64,000 bases of DNA, taken from the NCBI GenBank assembly GCA_003194525.1, contig NBIV01000063.1, forward strand, positions 1 to 64,000, in the 5' to 3' direction. Numbering within the stretch: position 1 is the stretch's first letter; each line of letters starts with the position of its first letter. The DNA comes from Gracilariopsis chorda. Lineage: Eukaryota; Rhodophyta; Florideophyceae; Gracilariales; Gracilariaceae. The position numbers and the translations under genes are program-made. Positions 43,075 to 54,253 of this stretch are shown here, one piece after another. The notes under the pieces are model-generated. The model ran no database searches. It saw nothing but the letters and a program-made list of their open reading frames with translations, and was not told the DNA's origin.

Positions 43075-46000
43075 CAGGTGAGTGTGCCCGATTGTTGTGT
43101 TTGTTGGGACGGAGATTCCAGTGATGCTTTGATCCCCTCTGGAGGGCACATATGTACGTATGGGGCGCCATGCGTGATTCCTGACGTTGGGTGAAAATGT
43201 GCGAGCAGCAGTTTGTATCTAGCTCAAACGGTAGGCAGTCCATTTAGCACCATAGAGTTTGGATGGCAACCATCATGGGTGGTTGCAGACTAGACATCAA
43301 GGTTTGTAAGTGGATAAGACTTGCAACCATGGATCAAGAGCAAACAGGATCAGCCCATCCTGTTTGCGGTGGTTAGACCCCCAAATCCTCCATACAAAAG
43401 AGGTACCATAGCGTCGCAGAAGTAAAACGAAGGGCTAAGCCTCAACCTTTTCTCCTACTATCCTCCTTCTCGTGCTTGCCACTGACAACCGCATTAACAG
43501 TGTTTGCCTCGTACACGCGTTCAGGAGCTTTAACGACAGCGACTGGACTGCCATTTGAGAAAACGAGCTCTGCATACGCTCTGCTACAGTGTTCTGTTGG
43601 TTAGCACCCGAAAACCAACAACAGTCAGCTAGAAAACAGTCATCAAAGATGCCGTGGCTATACTGTACTCCATAAATATTGGTTGGATCGCAGATGGACA
43701 ACTGGGGTGAGATCACAAAACTTTGATTTAATGATGGCTTTAGTCGGTCAGTACAGATTTGAATCGTGGGTGGCAGCAGCTTTTGAGCGGCTGCGCTACA
43801 CAGCGCCTTTCTATATAATCCTCAAACATGAAAAACGTCTTCAGCTGGCTCAACAAACAAGAAGGATAGTGTTATGGTCGATCGCGTTCCACGTCCTCGC
43901 CTTTTGTTCCCCACCCACTCATTCCATTATTTACTTCTAGACTGAATCAAAGTATTTGTCCTACCGCGTTGGAACGGATACCCGACGAACATCTGTCGGA
44001 AAGCCGACGAGCTCCTCTCGCGCTGAGACGAATACCATGCAGAACGATGCACTCCCGACCGCGAAAGAATGCACCTGCTCAGACGCAGGTGCTTCCGAAA
44101 CTGATAAAACACCATCGGTTCTGTTTTACGCTGTTTGTTCTGGCTGTGAACGTTAAGCAGAATAAATTGGTTTGGTGTTCGAGAGAAGAGTAAAAAAATA
44201 ATTTGTCTCGACAAACCTTTTTGAACTGTACGCATTCTTCATTGATCGCTCAAAGTGTGTCCTGTCCAAGATCATTGTATTTTTGGGGTGCAAGAGGTAT
44301 GGATTCGACATATATGAGTTGCCTGACAGAAGTGAAAAGACGAAGAAGCATGATTGAACAGTAATAATGCCTGTGTAGGTGTCAGAAGACTGTGAGCAAG
44401 AATTTCTTTGGATCACGTTTGATGGTGTACTTACTCTCTGTACCCATCTGAACCCTGGAAGCGTTGTACTATCCATCTTATGGGTTACAGAGTCATTGAA
44501 ACCGCCTAAGAGGCACAGCCACTTGAAGAAAAGGCAGACAGACTTGTTGAACAGCGATCAAGAGGTAAAGGGTCAGCTGTGTAAGAGGGGATTTATAACA
44601 ATTCTGCACCGGCAACCCCCGAGTGTCTTCGGGTGCTCTGCATGTGAAAAACAGGGCCCGTCACCGATCACTAGATTAAACATCCTCTTGTGTGCTAAGT
44701 CGAGTTCTAGTTGCCCTTTTTCTGCCCTCATCCAATCAGACACAACAATATCAGTTCTATCTCAGTAAGCTCTTGTGATCCTTGAACATGCTCCTCTCTT
44801 GTAGTAGCATTGAGTCCGTTGGGTGAAGATCTCGTCTTTCGCTCAACTGGGCTACTCGAATTGATTTCTTGTCCCTTTTTCATTGTAGTTGTGTCTGGAA
44901 AGTGACGTGATCCCGGAAAGAATATTCTTTCGTTTTCCAAGAATACAATGATACATACGCTTCGGTTATACTTTCGAGCTTCAGCATGATCTACCAAGCG
45001 CACCCTCAGAAATATGTTCTTCTCAGTTTGGGTGTTGAGAATAACTTGTGATTTATATACGAGGACCTTAAAAGACAGTGGTGCACGATACATGAATTCC
45101 GCTGGCTGCACGGCGCATGGTGGGCATGCTGTTCTCCAATGGGCAGCGCAGCTCCATCGTTCATTGTCGCTCGCACCGCTAACCTCCAACGATGGTACCA
45201 CTGAAAGAAACTTTTTTCAGAGAGCATTGCCTTTCCGAGCCGGTGAGCTATGACGAAGTATTGCAGAGGTCCATGTTCCTTTTTCGCAAAACTCATCTGT
45301 TTGATGCCAGCCAGACTCCTTTAATTTGTTGAGAAGTCTCCAGTGAGCTCTATTGTCGGGAAAGCACCGGACTGTAAAAATGTCAAGACATGTATGTATG
45401 TATGGATGTCGATCTCTCTTGGAGACCCAATTGCTGGTCCATTTCGCTTCCCCTACTCGGCGCAGAGGAAAACGGGCACACCTCGTGAAGGTGGCGCATG
45501 CTGGAATTGACAGAATGTGCAGTATGATTGTTAGCAGATTAACCTTTTTCTTGGTACCTGCATATGCTGAGTTTAGTCTCAATTTGATTTTCCCAGAATC
45601 CTCAGTGGTGCTTTGACCTCAACGTCAAGAGCTTCTGTTCCGCTCAGCCCTTCCAATATGACCAAGAGAGGCAGGTGATATTCAACAACGTGCTGCAGCA
45701 GCAGAAACCATTCTACAGATCGTAAGCGATTCTCGTCCAAAGCCACAAAATTCGTTTCCGATATTGGGGAAGGTCAAAATGTTGTCTCAACTTCTCAGCG
45801 TTACTGCAATTTGCAACGGGTCAGAGCAAAAGTTTAGAGCATTCATTGCATTATCGGCTGTCAGCTGCCAACCATATACTCTCCACTTGAGAATGACTCG
45901 ATAAATGCGCCAAGAGTGTGTCTTCTCAGAACGGCAGCGCTCGCAGTACTTGGGACCAAACGATGGTTCACATGCACATATTTGAACAGGCTTCAGCACT

Positions 46001-46430
46001 CTTATTGCGGTTTTCAGTGACAAGCACGAGTAGAAGGATGGCAGTAGGACAAAAGGATGTTGGGGCTTGGCCCCTTCTTTTTTACTTCTGCGACGCTATT
46101 GTACCTTTTTTATATGGAGGATTTGGGGGTCTAACTACTGCAAACAGGATGGGCTGATCCTGTTTGCTCTTGATCCGTGGTGGCAATTATTCTCCACTTA
46201 GAAACCTTGATGTCCAATCTGCAACCACCCATGATGGTTGCCATATGAACTCTGTGGTGCTAAATGGACTACCTATCGTTTGAGCTAGATACAAACTGCT
46301 GCTCGCACATTTTCATCCAACTTCAGGAATCACGCATGGCGCCCCATAGGCGCATATGCGCCCTCCAGAGGGGATCACCATATTACTGGAATTTCCATCA
46401 CAACAAGCACATGCGTCATGTTAAACATGC
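43075..46430. mobile_element. 3.4-kb element with long inverted repeats, class unknown
   Basis: Arms 43075-43710 and 45800-46430 are inverted copies with good but imperfect identity (for example AAACAGGAT...ATCCTGTTTG, and GATCCCCTCTGGAGGGC at 43130 versus its reverse at 46360). Foldback or long-TIR MULE elements have this layout. No convincing target duplication was found. The interior (43710-45800) has several short frames but no recognised transposase. Confidence 0.65.
43711..45799. other. Interior of the long-inverted-repeat element
   Basis: Open frames include 44379-44768 (+), 44728-45201 (-) and 45217-45582 (-). I do not recognise any of them. The minus-strand pair covers most of 44728-45582 and could be remnants of one gene. 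Coding status cannot be decided by eye. Confidence 0.3.
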
Positions 46431-47079
46431 GAAATTCACCGATTCTGCCGGACGACCTCCGTGCGATGATGAGAACGTGCGCTCTTGCAAAGCAGATGGA
46501 TCTAAGAAACACTGGATGGCCTCTGCGATGTGTTCAACTCCTCTGCTGGTGGAGAGCTCAAAACTGGCTTGGTTCACCAATTCACGTTAAAACAACTGTA
46601 GCTTGCCACTAGTTTTTGAGAGGTAAATACGTGAGAGTTCAAAACAACAGGTGTTTGTGTTCGTCAATTTCAATCTCGTTCTTGACCTTTGGGATCTGTC
46701 TCTGATGCCTGGATTGCTCTAATGAACTAGCCGACACTGTGGCAGGGTAAATATAACGTCGATTATGAGGAGAGGTCTCCATTAGGTCAAGTATGCATGT
46801 TTTTGTTGTGCAATTTTGGTTTCCGGCTCTTGTTCTTACTTTCTCGTTGTCGTTTCAATTCTGTTTGTATCGTCTTGCTTTACATCTGTTGCAGTGACAG
46901 AACAAGCTTCTGCGTTAAGATATAGTGGTTCTGCCACTTGTGAGAAGTCCACAGGACACTCCTGACAAACCCTTGAAACAAAGGATTTTCTCGAGTTAAA
47001 GTGATTGGCAATGGGATGGTGTTGAGCGGGTACATTGCTCTGGCTCTATCCTGAAATGCACTGCTAACACTCAGTACCG
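46431..47079. other. No clear feature
   Basis: No recognisable gene, RNA or repeat. Confidence 0.3.
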
Positions 47080-47619
47080 TTCTCCTTTGTCGACACCTGA
47101 TTTAATCATTACAGGCTTTTTGTCTCATCCTTTCGCTACTAAAACGTCAAGCCCTTCGCGATGGCTGATCACAAAATGACTCCCTCTTCACGTTAACGAA
47201 ACCCCGCAACATCAAACCCATCAACGCCTAAAGCCCATGCCTTGAAGCTTCCTTCGCCTCCCCCACTTTTCTTCTATCTCCATCAACTTGCTCTACCGCT
47301 CATTACTCTACCGCTCTACAACTTCATAGGTAACATTACTGTTTGCGCATGTCTTGTGTTTTGGCTTTTCAGTACTGTCAAGAAACTCAATAGAGACCAG
47401 CTCCTAACCCCTCACAAACTGCAAAAATCTAGCACGTAAGACAAACTGCGAGCGATCAAAGTAGACTGCATTCGGTTTGAAAAGGTTGTAAGCACAATTG
47501 GTGTGCTTTACTGTTCACTCAAAAACGTAAACACAACTTCTATGGCGTACCGTATAGCCACGGCGTGCATCAGTAAGGAGGTTTTGCCCAATGACTTCGC
47601 GATTCAACTATAGTACTGC

Positions 47620-49065
47620 GCGAACAGTAGGGGTGAGTGCTTCAGCATTTGTAAGTTTTGCGAGCTGTTCATTGTTGAGGGTGTTCATCTCTCATGTGGG
47701 CCCTGAGAGCATTCTTTCGACATACCTTTCCACAAATCTCACAATTCGAATCCTTCTGACGAGTTTTCATGTGGTTATGCTACAATATCCTGTCGTTAGT
47801 TGTAAATCCGCACACACGGCATACCCTATCATAATGCGACTTCTTATGCCTAGCCAATAATCCCTGCGATCGTGCTTGGAATTTTCATTTTGAGCAACAA
47901 AGCACCACATTTCACTTTTGTCGATGGTTCCTTGCTGCGTATCCACTTTGAAAGGCTTTTCCACATTTACAGCATTGCCGTCGGCATTTCTGGTCAGCGG
48001 ATAGTCCGAGCTGAGAAGCACCAGGTGGTCCTTGCTCAGAAGTATTAGATGGTCCTGGTTCAGGAGCAGCAAACAGGCCGGGCTGAAAAACGCCAGATGG
48101 TCCGTGCTGAGAAGCACTAGATGGTACGGGCTGAGAAAGACCCGCTTGTTGATGCACCGAGAATATTCGACAGCGTTAGGTGATGCAGTCTACGCCAATT
48201 GGGTAACCAGCGTTGCCCAATGTAGTATCGAATTGAATTACTTTGATTTTGATAGAGCATGCGCGGGCAACCTACGCAGTCGTAAGTGGCTTTCAGAAGG
48301 CACCGCACAGAGCACCCTACGCAGCAGACTGCAAGAGGCTCTGTGCGGAACTGGAGCGCAGAATAAAAGCCTGACCTCCAAGACGAAGTGGCCTTGGAGG
48401 AAGAGGGGAACCTCAGACAGTCTTCTGAGGGCTTGTGCCCGTGTTCTTGCCGTTCTCACAAAGCTGCGAGTGCCATTCATTTCCTCCGCGCGTCGTACGG
48501 GACCAATACCGTGGGCTGAAAAGGACTGGCTGCACGCAAATGCTGAATGCTCGGAGCTGGATGGGCTGTAGCTTGGACTGCCCTGGGCGCAGTAAACGAA
48601 GTTTCAGGGAGATTCGCCATGGCTACTGCGTTTTGTTTTGTAAACTGTTGTTTCGATCCCATGGCTGCCATGAATTCGGCCATTTCCAATTCTTTCTGAC
48701 TGGAAGCTCTATAAGCTCGTCCATCTGTACCTTTCCTTCTTTTTCGGGGAGCAATCTGTGCCCGAGAACTGCTTTGAGACGGAATCCGACCAGATAAAAT
48801 GTGCTTCATAGAACCCCCACTCCGTCCGCTTTGCCCGGTATGAGTTGGTACACGTTGACTTCTATTTTAATTTTGATCCTGGGAAGAAGATCCTCTGGGA
48901 ATGCTGTTCTGAGAGCTTGCAGAGTGAAATGGCATCTCGACCCGGACCTCCGCGATTTCTGTTTCTTGATTGTTAAAATATTTTCGCTTTCATGCTTTCC
49001 CGCCGCCGCTGGATGGTGTGCGGTTGGGAGAACTGTTTGAATCAGAGCGTTCTCTACGTGTCATG
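47620..49065 (-). pseudogene. Decayed zinc-finger paralogue
   Basis: Matches the 328-aa protein at 36208-37194 in patches. The segment 48477-48809 matches residues about 86-190 (S-G-x-x-P-S-Q-S, A-E-F-M-A-A, K-Q-Q-F-T). The segment 47912-48157 matches the Pro/Gly/Ser repeats and the first finger. A further patch near 47660-47860 holds finger remnants. It is split by frame changes and by a foreign insert at about 48165-48500. Confidence 0.75.
48165..48500. repeat. About 335-bp structured insert of unknown type
   Basis: Absent from the other zinc-finger copy. It contains strong potential hairpins: GCACAGAGC with GCTCTGTGC (about 48305-48345) and CCTCCAAG with CTTGGAGG (about 48377-48402). No Pol III box or tRNA-like core could be assigned with confidence. 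It could be a SINE-like or MITE insertion, or a copied structured RNA. Confidence 0.35.
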
Positions 49066-49876
49066 GTTGGATTTTGATTTGTTTTGTGTTGGAGTGGACG
49101 CTGTTTGTGCTTGATGTTATGGTCAGTGGTTTGGCGTTTTGAAAGACTATTGTTGGATTTGAGTAGTTTTATTCTTTGCGATGGCGCTGCTTGATTTATA
49201 GAACTTCAAAGATTTCCCTGTCTGGGCTTGTGAACGAAAATTATATGTTATTTCTACATGATTTCGACGTTAGAGATAGAGCGGTTGTGCACAGTTTTGA
49301 GAGTGGCTATATACAGAGTCAAGTGGTGATATGACCTGCCTTCTGTGTTTCCACGGGATTCAAATCTCCACCAAAGATCATGTAAATTGGTAAAAACTTA
49401 CATATACATACGGCTATCATGAAATCAAGCGGGAATGAAAGCTTTAGCAGAAGCGTTTAATATCTTCATGTTGAAGTAAGAATACTCTCTAAAACATGGT
49501 ACAGTAATAGATGCGTTTTGATTGCAATTAATATGAAGGTAAGAGATAATACTTGACCTAGATTTGTGTTATGCACGAAACCTGTGTCACGACGACAGGG
49601 ATGCGAAAACGAGCACCACTGCTCGTTCACTTACGACTGTCACGCCTGTAGCAATCGTCTCAGAATGAAGACTTGAGGCGGCTCGCAGCGTCGCCAAAGA
49701 TCACCGCCTGTGTGTGTGTCCACCAGGGGCGTATTTGTGACTGACAATTTTGCCATAATAGTGAGCATAGGCATTCAGAATTCTGCAGAGTACGAAGCAG
49801 AATTCTGCCAAAACCATTACACTGAAATTTAGTTTGCAGAATTCTTTAGCGAAGACCTTACGAATTATGCTGAATA

Positions 49877-50863
49877 GTGCATCGTTACGAAAGTTGCGTA
49901 AGTAAAGCTAGGAGTACCATGTGTAGTGAATTTCACGAATTTCGCAGTAAAGAGCTAACCTTACATGCACCACCGCGAGCACCATACGGCCCAGCAACCG
50001 CCATGGAGCCACGCCCAGCAACCGCGATGCAGCCGCGATGGGAAACGTTTGCGACGTTGAAGCTGTGCCTATCACCCTCACAAAGAAGTCACGTTACACA
50101 GCGGCAAGATCTTGTCATTGCACACGAGGTTGCAGCTGTGAAAGCGCATACGCCTTCGAATGGCGAGAAGAGGAAGCGGTTTGAAGAGGCAGGCACAAAT
50201 TTTAACGCAAACTCTGCTTTTACTGGTGAACCTATACGCTGGAAGCCACTTCAAGACCGCTACAAACGTATGCCGGAGCAATACTGCAAGCTTGACGATG
50301 GTAATCAGCGCCTGTCACGGGTGAGGGGAGGGGAGATACGGGAGCTTACCGATATGCTCATCAAAATGCGGAAGGCAATAGCTGATTACGACTTTCAAAA
50401 ATGGCACCTAAAAAGGCTGATCGCAAGAGGGAAGAAGATAAGAAACGCATGGGTGCCACTTTCGTGTCTGCCGCTACAAATTGTAAGACTGTAAGTGATG
50501 CCGAAAGCAGCGGTTCATCAGTACATGGGGAGGCTTCGGACGCTGAGAAGCACAAGGTGAGCGGAAGCGGGAAGAGACCCAAGAAGAGCAGCCGGGGTCC
50601 GCCAGTTGTTTAGAGTGAGATGGATCGCCTCGGGTCTCATCTCAGAAAGGCTGATCTTGCTCGCGTAGAACTCGAACGCAAAAGTTTGGCCTTTAGAAGG
50701 AATGCGCAATTGCTTTTCGTATCAAGCGCGAGAAGAAGCGCATGGAGGGTAGAGAAGAGCGCGGCTTAGACCAAGAAAAGCGACGCGAGGAGCTTCTCGA
50801 GCATAGTAAGCTCGAGTTGGTGAAGCATAAAGCCCTACTGGAGCTACTGGCTAAGCGTAAGTA
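49877..50863 (+). pseudogene. Harbinger companion (Myb/SANT-like) protein, broken
   Basis: The first frame (49877-50494) has a region W-K-P-L-Q-D-R-Y-K-R with a following G-G-E-I-R-E-L-T-D-M-L, similar to the DNA-binding partner proteins of Harbinger elements. The frame shifts near 50400, where 50401-50613 carries a Lys/Glu and Ser-rich continuation. A further shift leads to a coiled-coil-like K-R-E-K-K-R-M-E-G-R-E-E-R stretch ending at about 50863. The partner normally helps import and target the transposase. Confidence 0.6.
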
Positions 50864-50937
50864 AAGTCCGCTCGCTTCGCGCCCTCGGTCCTCTCGGTAC
50901 GCGGACATTTTCCTCGCTCTTAGGGACTCTCCTGGAG

Positions 50938-52191
50938 CTATTCTTTATGCGCTATATACTCCTCAAAAGAGGGACGGAGCACACCGAAGTATATCGATAT
51001 CCGGTTAGGATAGCAACAGTTGCGAAAGTTCGACAACAGCATCGATGTTGTGTATAGCATAACAATAGGTGATTCGAAAACCTTCAGTTTGCGCTTGAAG
51101 TACACTGTATCAAAGTGCATTTTGAGCTCTTTGAAGACCCACGCTACGCTGATACGCACGCCTGACATAGCGCTGTTGAAAGCTTTCTGTGCTGGTGATA
51201 GGGTTGCACCTTGAAAGGGCATCACCATAAACCACCTTGCGCTATAACCAGAGTCTTGCTATATACAGTACGATATGTCTTGATGCTGCAGCGCTTCTAG
51301 CAATTCGTCGTCCACCCCGGAGCGAATGTATAATTTCCAGTGGTGTTTACGCCCTTCGAGTGGGCTATGTAGGTTCATGATAATCCCATTGGGAGTATTC
51401 ACGGCTTGGTACTTAAGTGCATTCTTGCGCTTATGTCCATTGTAGACGACACGCTGCGCAAGGTTACCCTTTGGCCGTGCTATGCCAAGCACAGTCCCGT
51501 CTACAGAGCTAACTCAGTTCGGCAACGTATTGGAGCTTCTATTTATCGCTTCGGCATACAAAGAAAGTCTTGCACTGAGAAATTTGGCGCTGAGAGGACT
51601 GGTGAGCAAATGCTTTCTTGCATTGAGCAGTAGCTCTATCGTTTCCCAAAACATCTCACAGAGCTGTGACGCGTGCTTGCCAAAGAGCTCTTTCAAGTCT
51701 TCCCAACGCGCTGGAGTAGCAAGTCGACGAAGTACGACGCAAGTGGCTAGAACAGGTGTGCAGGCCTACCAATTACGGGTATTTGAAGTCTTGACAGAGG
51801 GCCAAGCCATAACAGGAACGAGCTTAATAATATCGTCTTTACAAAAACGAAATTTGGTTAGACAATCTAAGTCGCTAGGAGAATTGAGGCTAAATGTAAA
51901 GTCAGTAAGAAATACACGGTTGCGACGGCGGATGTGGTTGATGTAGTTATCACGATGGCGCATGTAGTATTGAGCAAGCTGCAATAACGTGTGGTCCGAA
52001 GAAAAGGCAGAGGCTTTGTGCACATTACGTTTGCGAACGACAGCTTGTACTGCACAAGTAGAAGTGAGGGATCTAGTGGCCATTGCAACTAAGCTTTGGT
52101 TTTTTGGGCGATGACCAGACATGGTGGCTGCCGCCAGAGTCCCGGAGCATGACAGATGCTGAGGCCTTCCAGCGTAATACTCAAGAGTCAA
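50938..52191 (-). pseudogene. Harbinger DDE transposase, broken
   Basis: Segments in order on the minus strand: an N-terminal part (51766-52191) ending L-T-K-F-R-F-C-K-D-D-I; a middle part (51514-51696); and the DDE core with D in V-D-G-T-V-L-G (about 51505), I-A-R-P-K-G, Y-N-G-H-K-R-K, P-L-E-G-R-K-H, then D in D-S-G-Y-S-A-R-W (about 51235) just after an in-frame TAG. The third catalytic position, normally E in R-I-S-V-E-W-V-F, reads Ala here (R-I-S-V-A-W-V-F). The element cannot encode active transposase. Confidence 0.88.
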
Positions 52192-52850
52192 CTTGTGCGT
52201 GCTTGCGTAAACCCTCCGACAACAGAATTCTGTATCAATTTTAGTTTACACGTAGGCATGCAAACTTGCTGGAATTTTGTGAGTGGCTCGCAGAATTTCG
52301 CGCAGCCCTAAGCTCTCTAATGGGGAATGTGACTGATTGCCTCGGCAAAAGAAGTAGTCATCATCCTATTTTTTTATTATTATTGAAGGGTTTTGACTAA
52401 CAATTTTGGAAAAGTATTGACTAATGACTATTTCATGTGGCAAATAGTTAGTCACAAATACGCCCCTGGTTTGCACCGTCGCAGCACAGCAGCAGCACGT
52501 GGTGCTCATACCTTGTACCTCATGTGCCACTCTATCGTCTATAGGCCTGATTCATGATATACAGCAAATAACCCCCTAGTTCAAATACTTTCTCCCGGAG
52601 ACTGCAAGGAGTTCGCGAGGTCTCATGAACCAGAACAAAACGCACTCCCTTTCAACGATTAAGAATCTGCTTCTTTGTACAAACTTCATAGTCCCATCCC
52701 TCGAATACGAAACACGTTGCCTATCTGGGACTGATACGAACCACACACACATCAAAACAGGCTGTAAAAAAGCAATTTTTGGTGGAACATTTCCAGTAAA
52801 GACGAGCTGAGGCTCCTTCGTCACAGAGATCACATCAGTCAGTGGCCGCT

Positions 52851-53389
52851 ACAGGAAATGGAATAACAGCAAGACAGCACTTCAAATCTCCAAGCTGAGA
52901 TAATGACCAAGTTTTTACAGACCAGAATTATCTGATTGCACGGTAGCCGTTTGTTGACAACCCACACATGGCTACTCGCAAAGAAATGAAAGGTAGAAGA
53001 GCGATCGATGCGAGTTCGAACCACAGTAGGGTGACCGTGTGTTTCATCATCATTTTAGATGGAACCGTGCCTGACGAACAGTTCGACGTAAGCTGAGCAC
53101 GTGTCTCAGTTGCATGCACACGGTCGGATTCCATTTTCCAGTCCTCTCCAATAACATTCGTGAATGCTGTTCTTTGTCAAGGTTGCACGTGTTGCACTGA
53201 GACTCTGTTAAGCCACCCCAGATGTACATGTATAAGCCTCAAACTCTGAGAAGGTGCTAGGGTAAAGCTCATGCGCTCTGCCTTGCTCTTTCTTTGTGGA
53301 CTTTCACTTGAATATTTTCCTGGGCCGTTATGTCTGAATTGCGCTCTTATTTTCAACAGTGGAGAGACACTCTAATGATTTATTGACGT
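52851..53389. other. No clear feature
   Basis: No recognisable gene, repeat or RNA. Confidence 0.3.
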
Positions 53390-53955
53390 ACAAGGAAAAA
53401 CAGCCTTCGGTTGCTATCAGCGCTACCCGCCGCTGAATGAGGGGCACTTCGGGATATCTGCAGCCCGTTGCTGCTCGCTATCGCTCGGAAACGGCCTGCA
53501 AACCATTCAGGGCCGCGGCGCCGAGAATGAATATGGAATACAGATGCAATTGAGCGCCCGCAAGTTAGTGTGTGGCTTGCACTGCAGTTGTGGATGGAAA
53601 GCACATTAGATTCTAATTGGCTAGCAATGCCAAACTGACTGTAGTGCCAACCATTGTGCAGTAGGATGGGTAGCAGTGCTAAAGGGCTAGCCAATCAGCA
53701 GCAGCAGCAGTCAACATACAGCAGCAGCCAATTAGCGTTGAGTTTTGCTGCTGCTGTTGCTAAATTCTCTATTTGGCGGGGAAGCGTTAAGCCAAAGTTG
53801 AAATTGCATGCACTGAAGGGGGCATGCAAGGGAAAGGTTTGGCACAACACCTCCCTCCAATCAACAACATCTCCCTCGTACAAGAGCAAATCATTATAGT
53901 ACAGGGAGCAATAGGAAGCTGCTTTTGGCTGCAGGCTGTGCTGCGTGCCACGTTG
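53390..53955 (+). repeat. Satellite monomer left of the Helitron
   Basis: Same orientation as the 60-64 kb array. It carries the tail with the TGCAGCCCG...AACGGCCTGCA arms (about 53460-53502), GGATGGGTAGCAGTGCT, the CAGCAGCAGCAGTCAACATACAGC landmark (split here by its length), and the GCATGCACTGAAGGGGGC segment of type A. Similarity stops at about 53955, which suggests that the Helitron inserted there. Confidence 0.8.
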
Positions 53956-54253
53956 GAGGCGTGATAAGAAGCGGAGGGAAGAAAAAAGGGTAGAGAAAGC
54001 AAACCAGAAAAGCAAGTAGTTGACCTCACTGAATGAAGAACCTAATAAATGTGATTATAGTTTAGGAATGATGCAGAATTGAATGGATTCAGGCAGCACT
54101 GGGTTGGCAATGGCCCTAGGCATTGGATGAATTGTGTCTTCATTGTTTCTTCATTCGCGTATGAAAGCTGGAGGTCATGGAGGAGCAGCACATGGTCGTT
54201 CCTTCCCATGACCGGGAATGCACATACAACTGACTGGCGCAGAAATAAGTGGA

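Larger units (their letters stand above)
49756..52320. mobile_element. PIF/Harbinger DNA transposon, about 2.56 kb, decayed
   Basis: Inserted in the hAT MITE between duplicated TAA (49756-49758 and 52318-52320), the 3-bp TWA target of Harbinger elements. The ends are imperfect inverted repeats (left GAGCATAGGCATTCAGAATT, right reversed GAGCTTAGGGCTGCGCGAAA). It carries two convergent genes, a companion DNA-binding protein (+) and a DDE transposase (-), the two-gene layout known for the superfamily. Both are broken. Confidence 0.85.
49724..52468. mobile_element. hAT-type MITE (about 186 bp) split by a Harbinger element
   Basis: The ends CAGGGGCGTATTTGTGACT occur in inverted orientation at 49724 and 52468, with imperfect 8-bp flanks GTGTCCAC and GTTTGCAC. 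After removing 49759-52320 the remaining sequence matches the MITE at 17380-17520 (reverse orientation) throughout, including GCCATAAT joined to GGGAATGTGACTGA. Confidence 0.85.
47080..52850. repeat. Zinc-finger module, copy 2 (decayed; carries MITE and Harbinger)
   Basis: Direct-orientation paralogue of 31780-38380. Without the inserted MITE/Harbinger (49724-52468) it is about 3.0 kb. Its flanking sequence beside the MITE (GTGTCCAC and CACCGTCGCAGCACAGCAGC) matches the uninterrupted copy near 37870-37890. Confidence 0.7.

Noticed and set aside
43435-43716. Possible DDE nuclease fragment (frame with F-D-D-C-F-L-A-D)
   Set aside because: The frame lies within the inverted-repeat arm, and no second catalytic motif could be found around it.
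48238-48480. Possible U5 snRNA, from a GGCTTTTATTCTGCG stretch on the minus strand
   Set aside because: It does not match the invariant U5 loop, and no Sm site or flanking stem could be placed.
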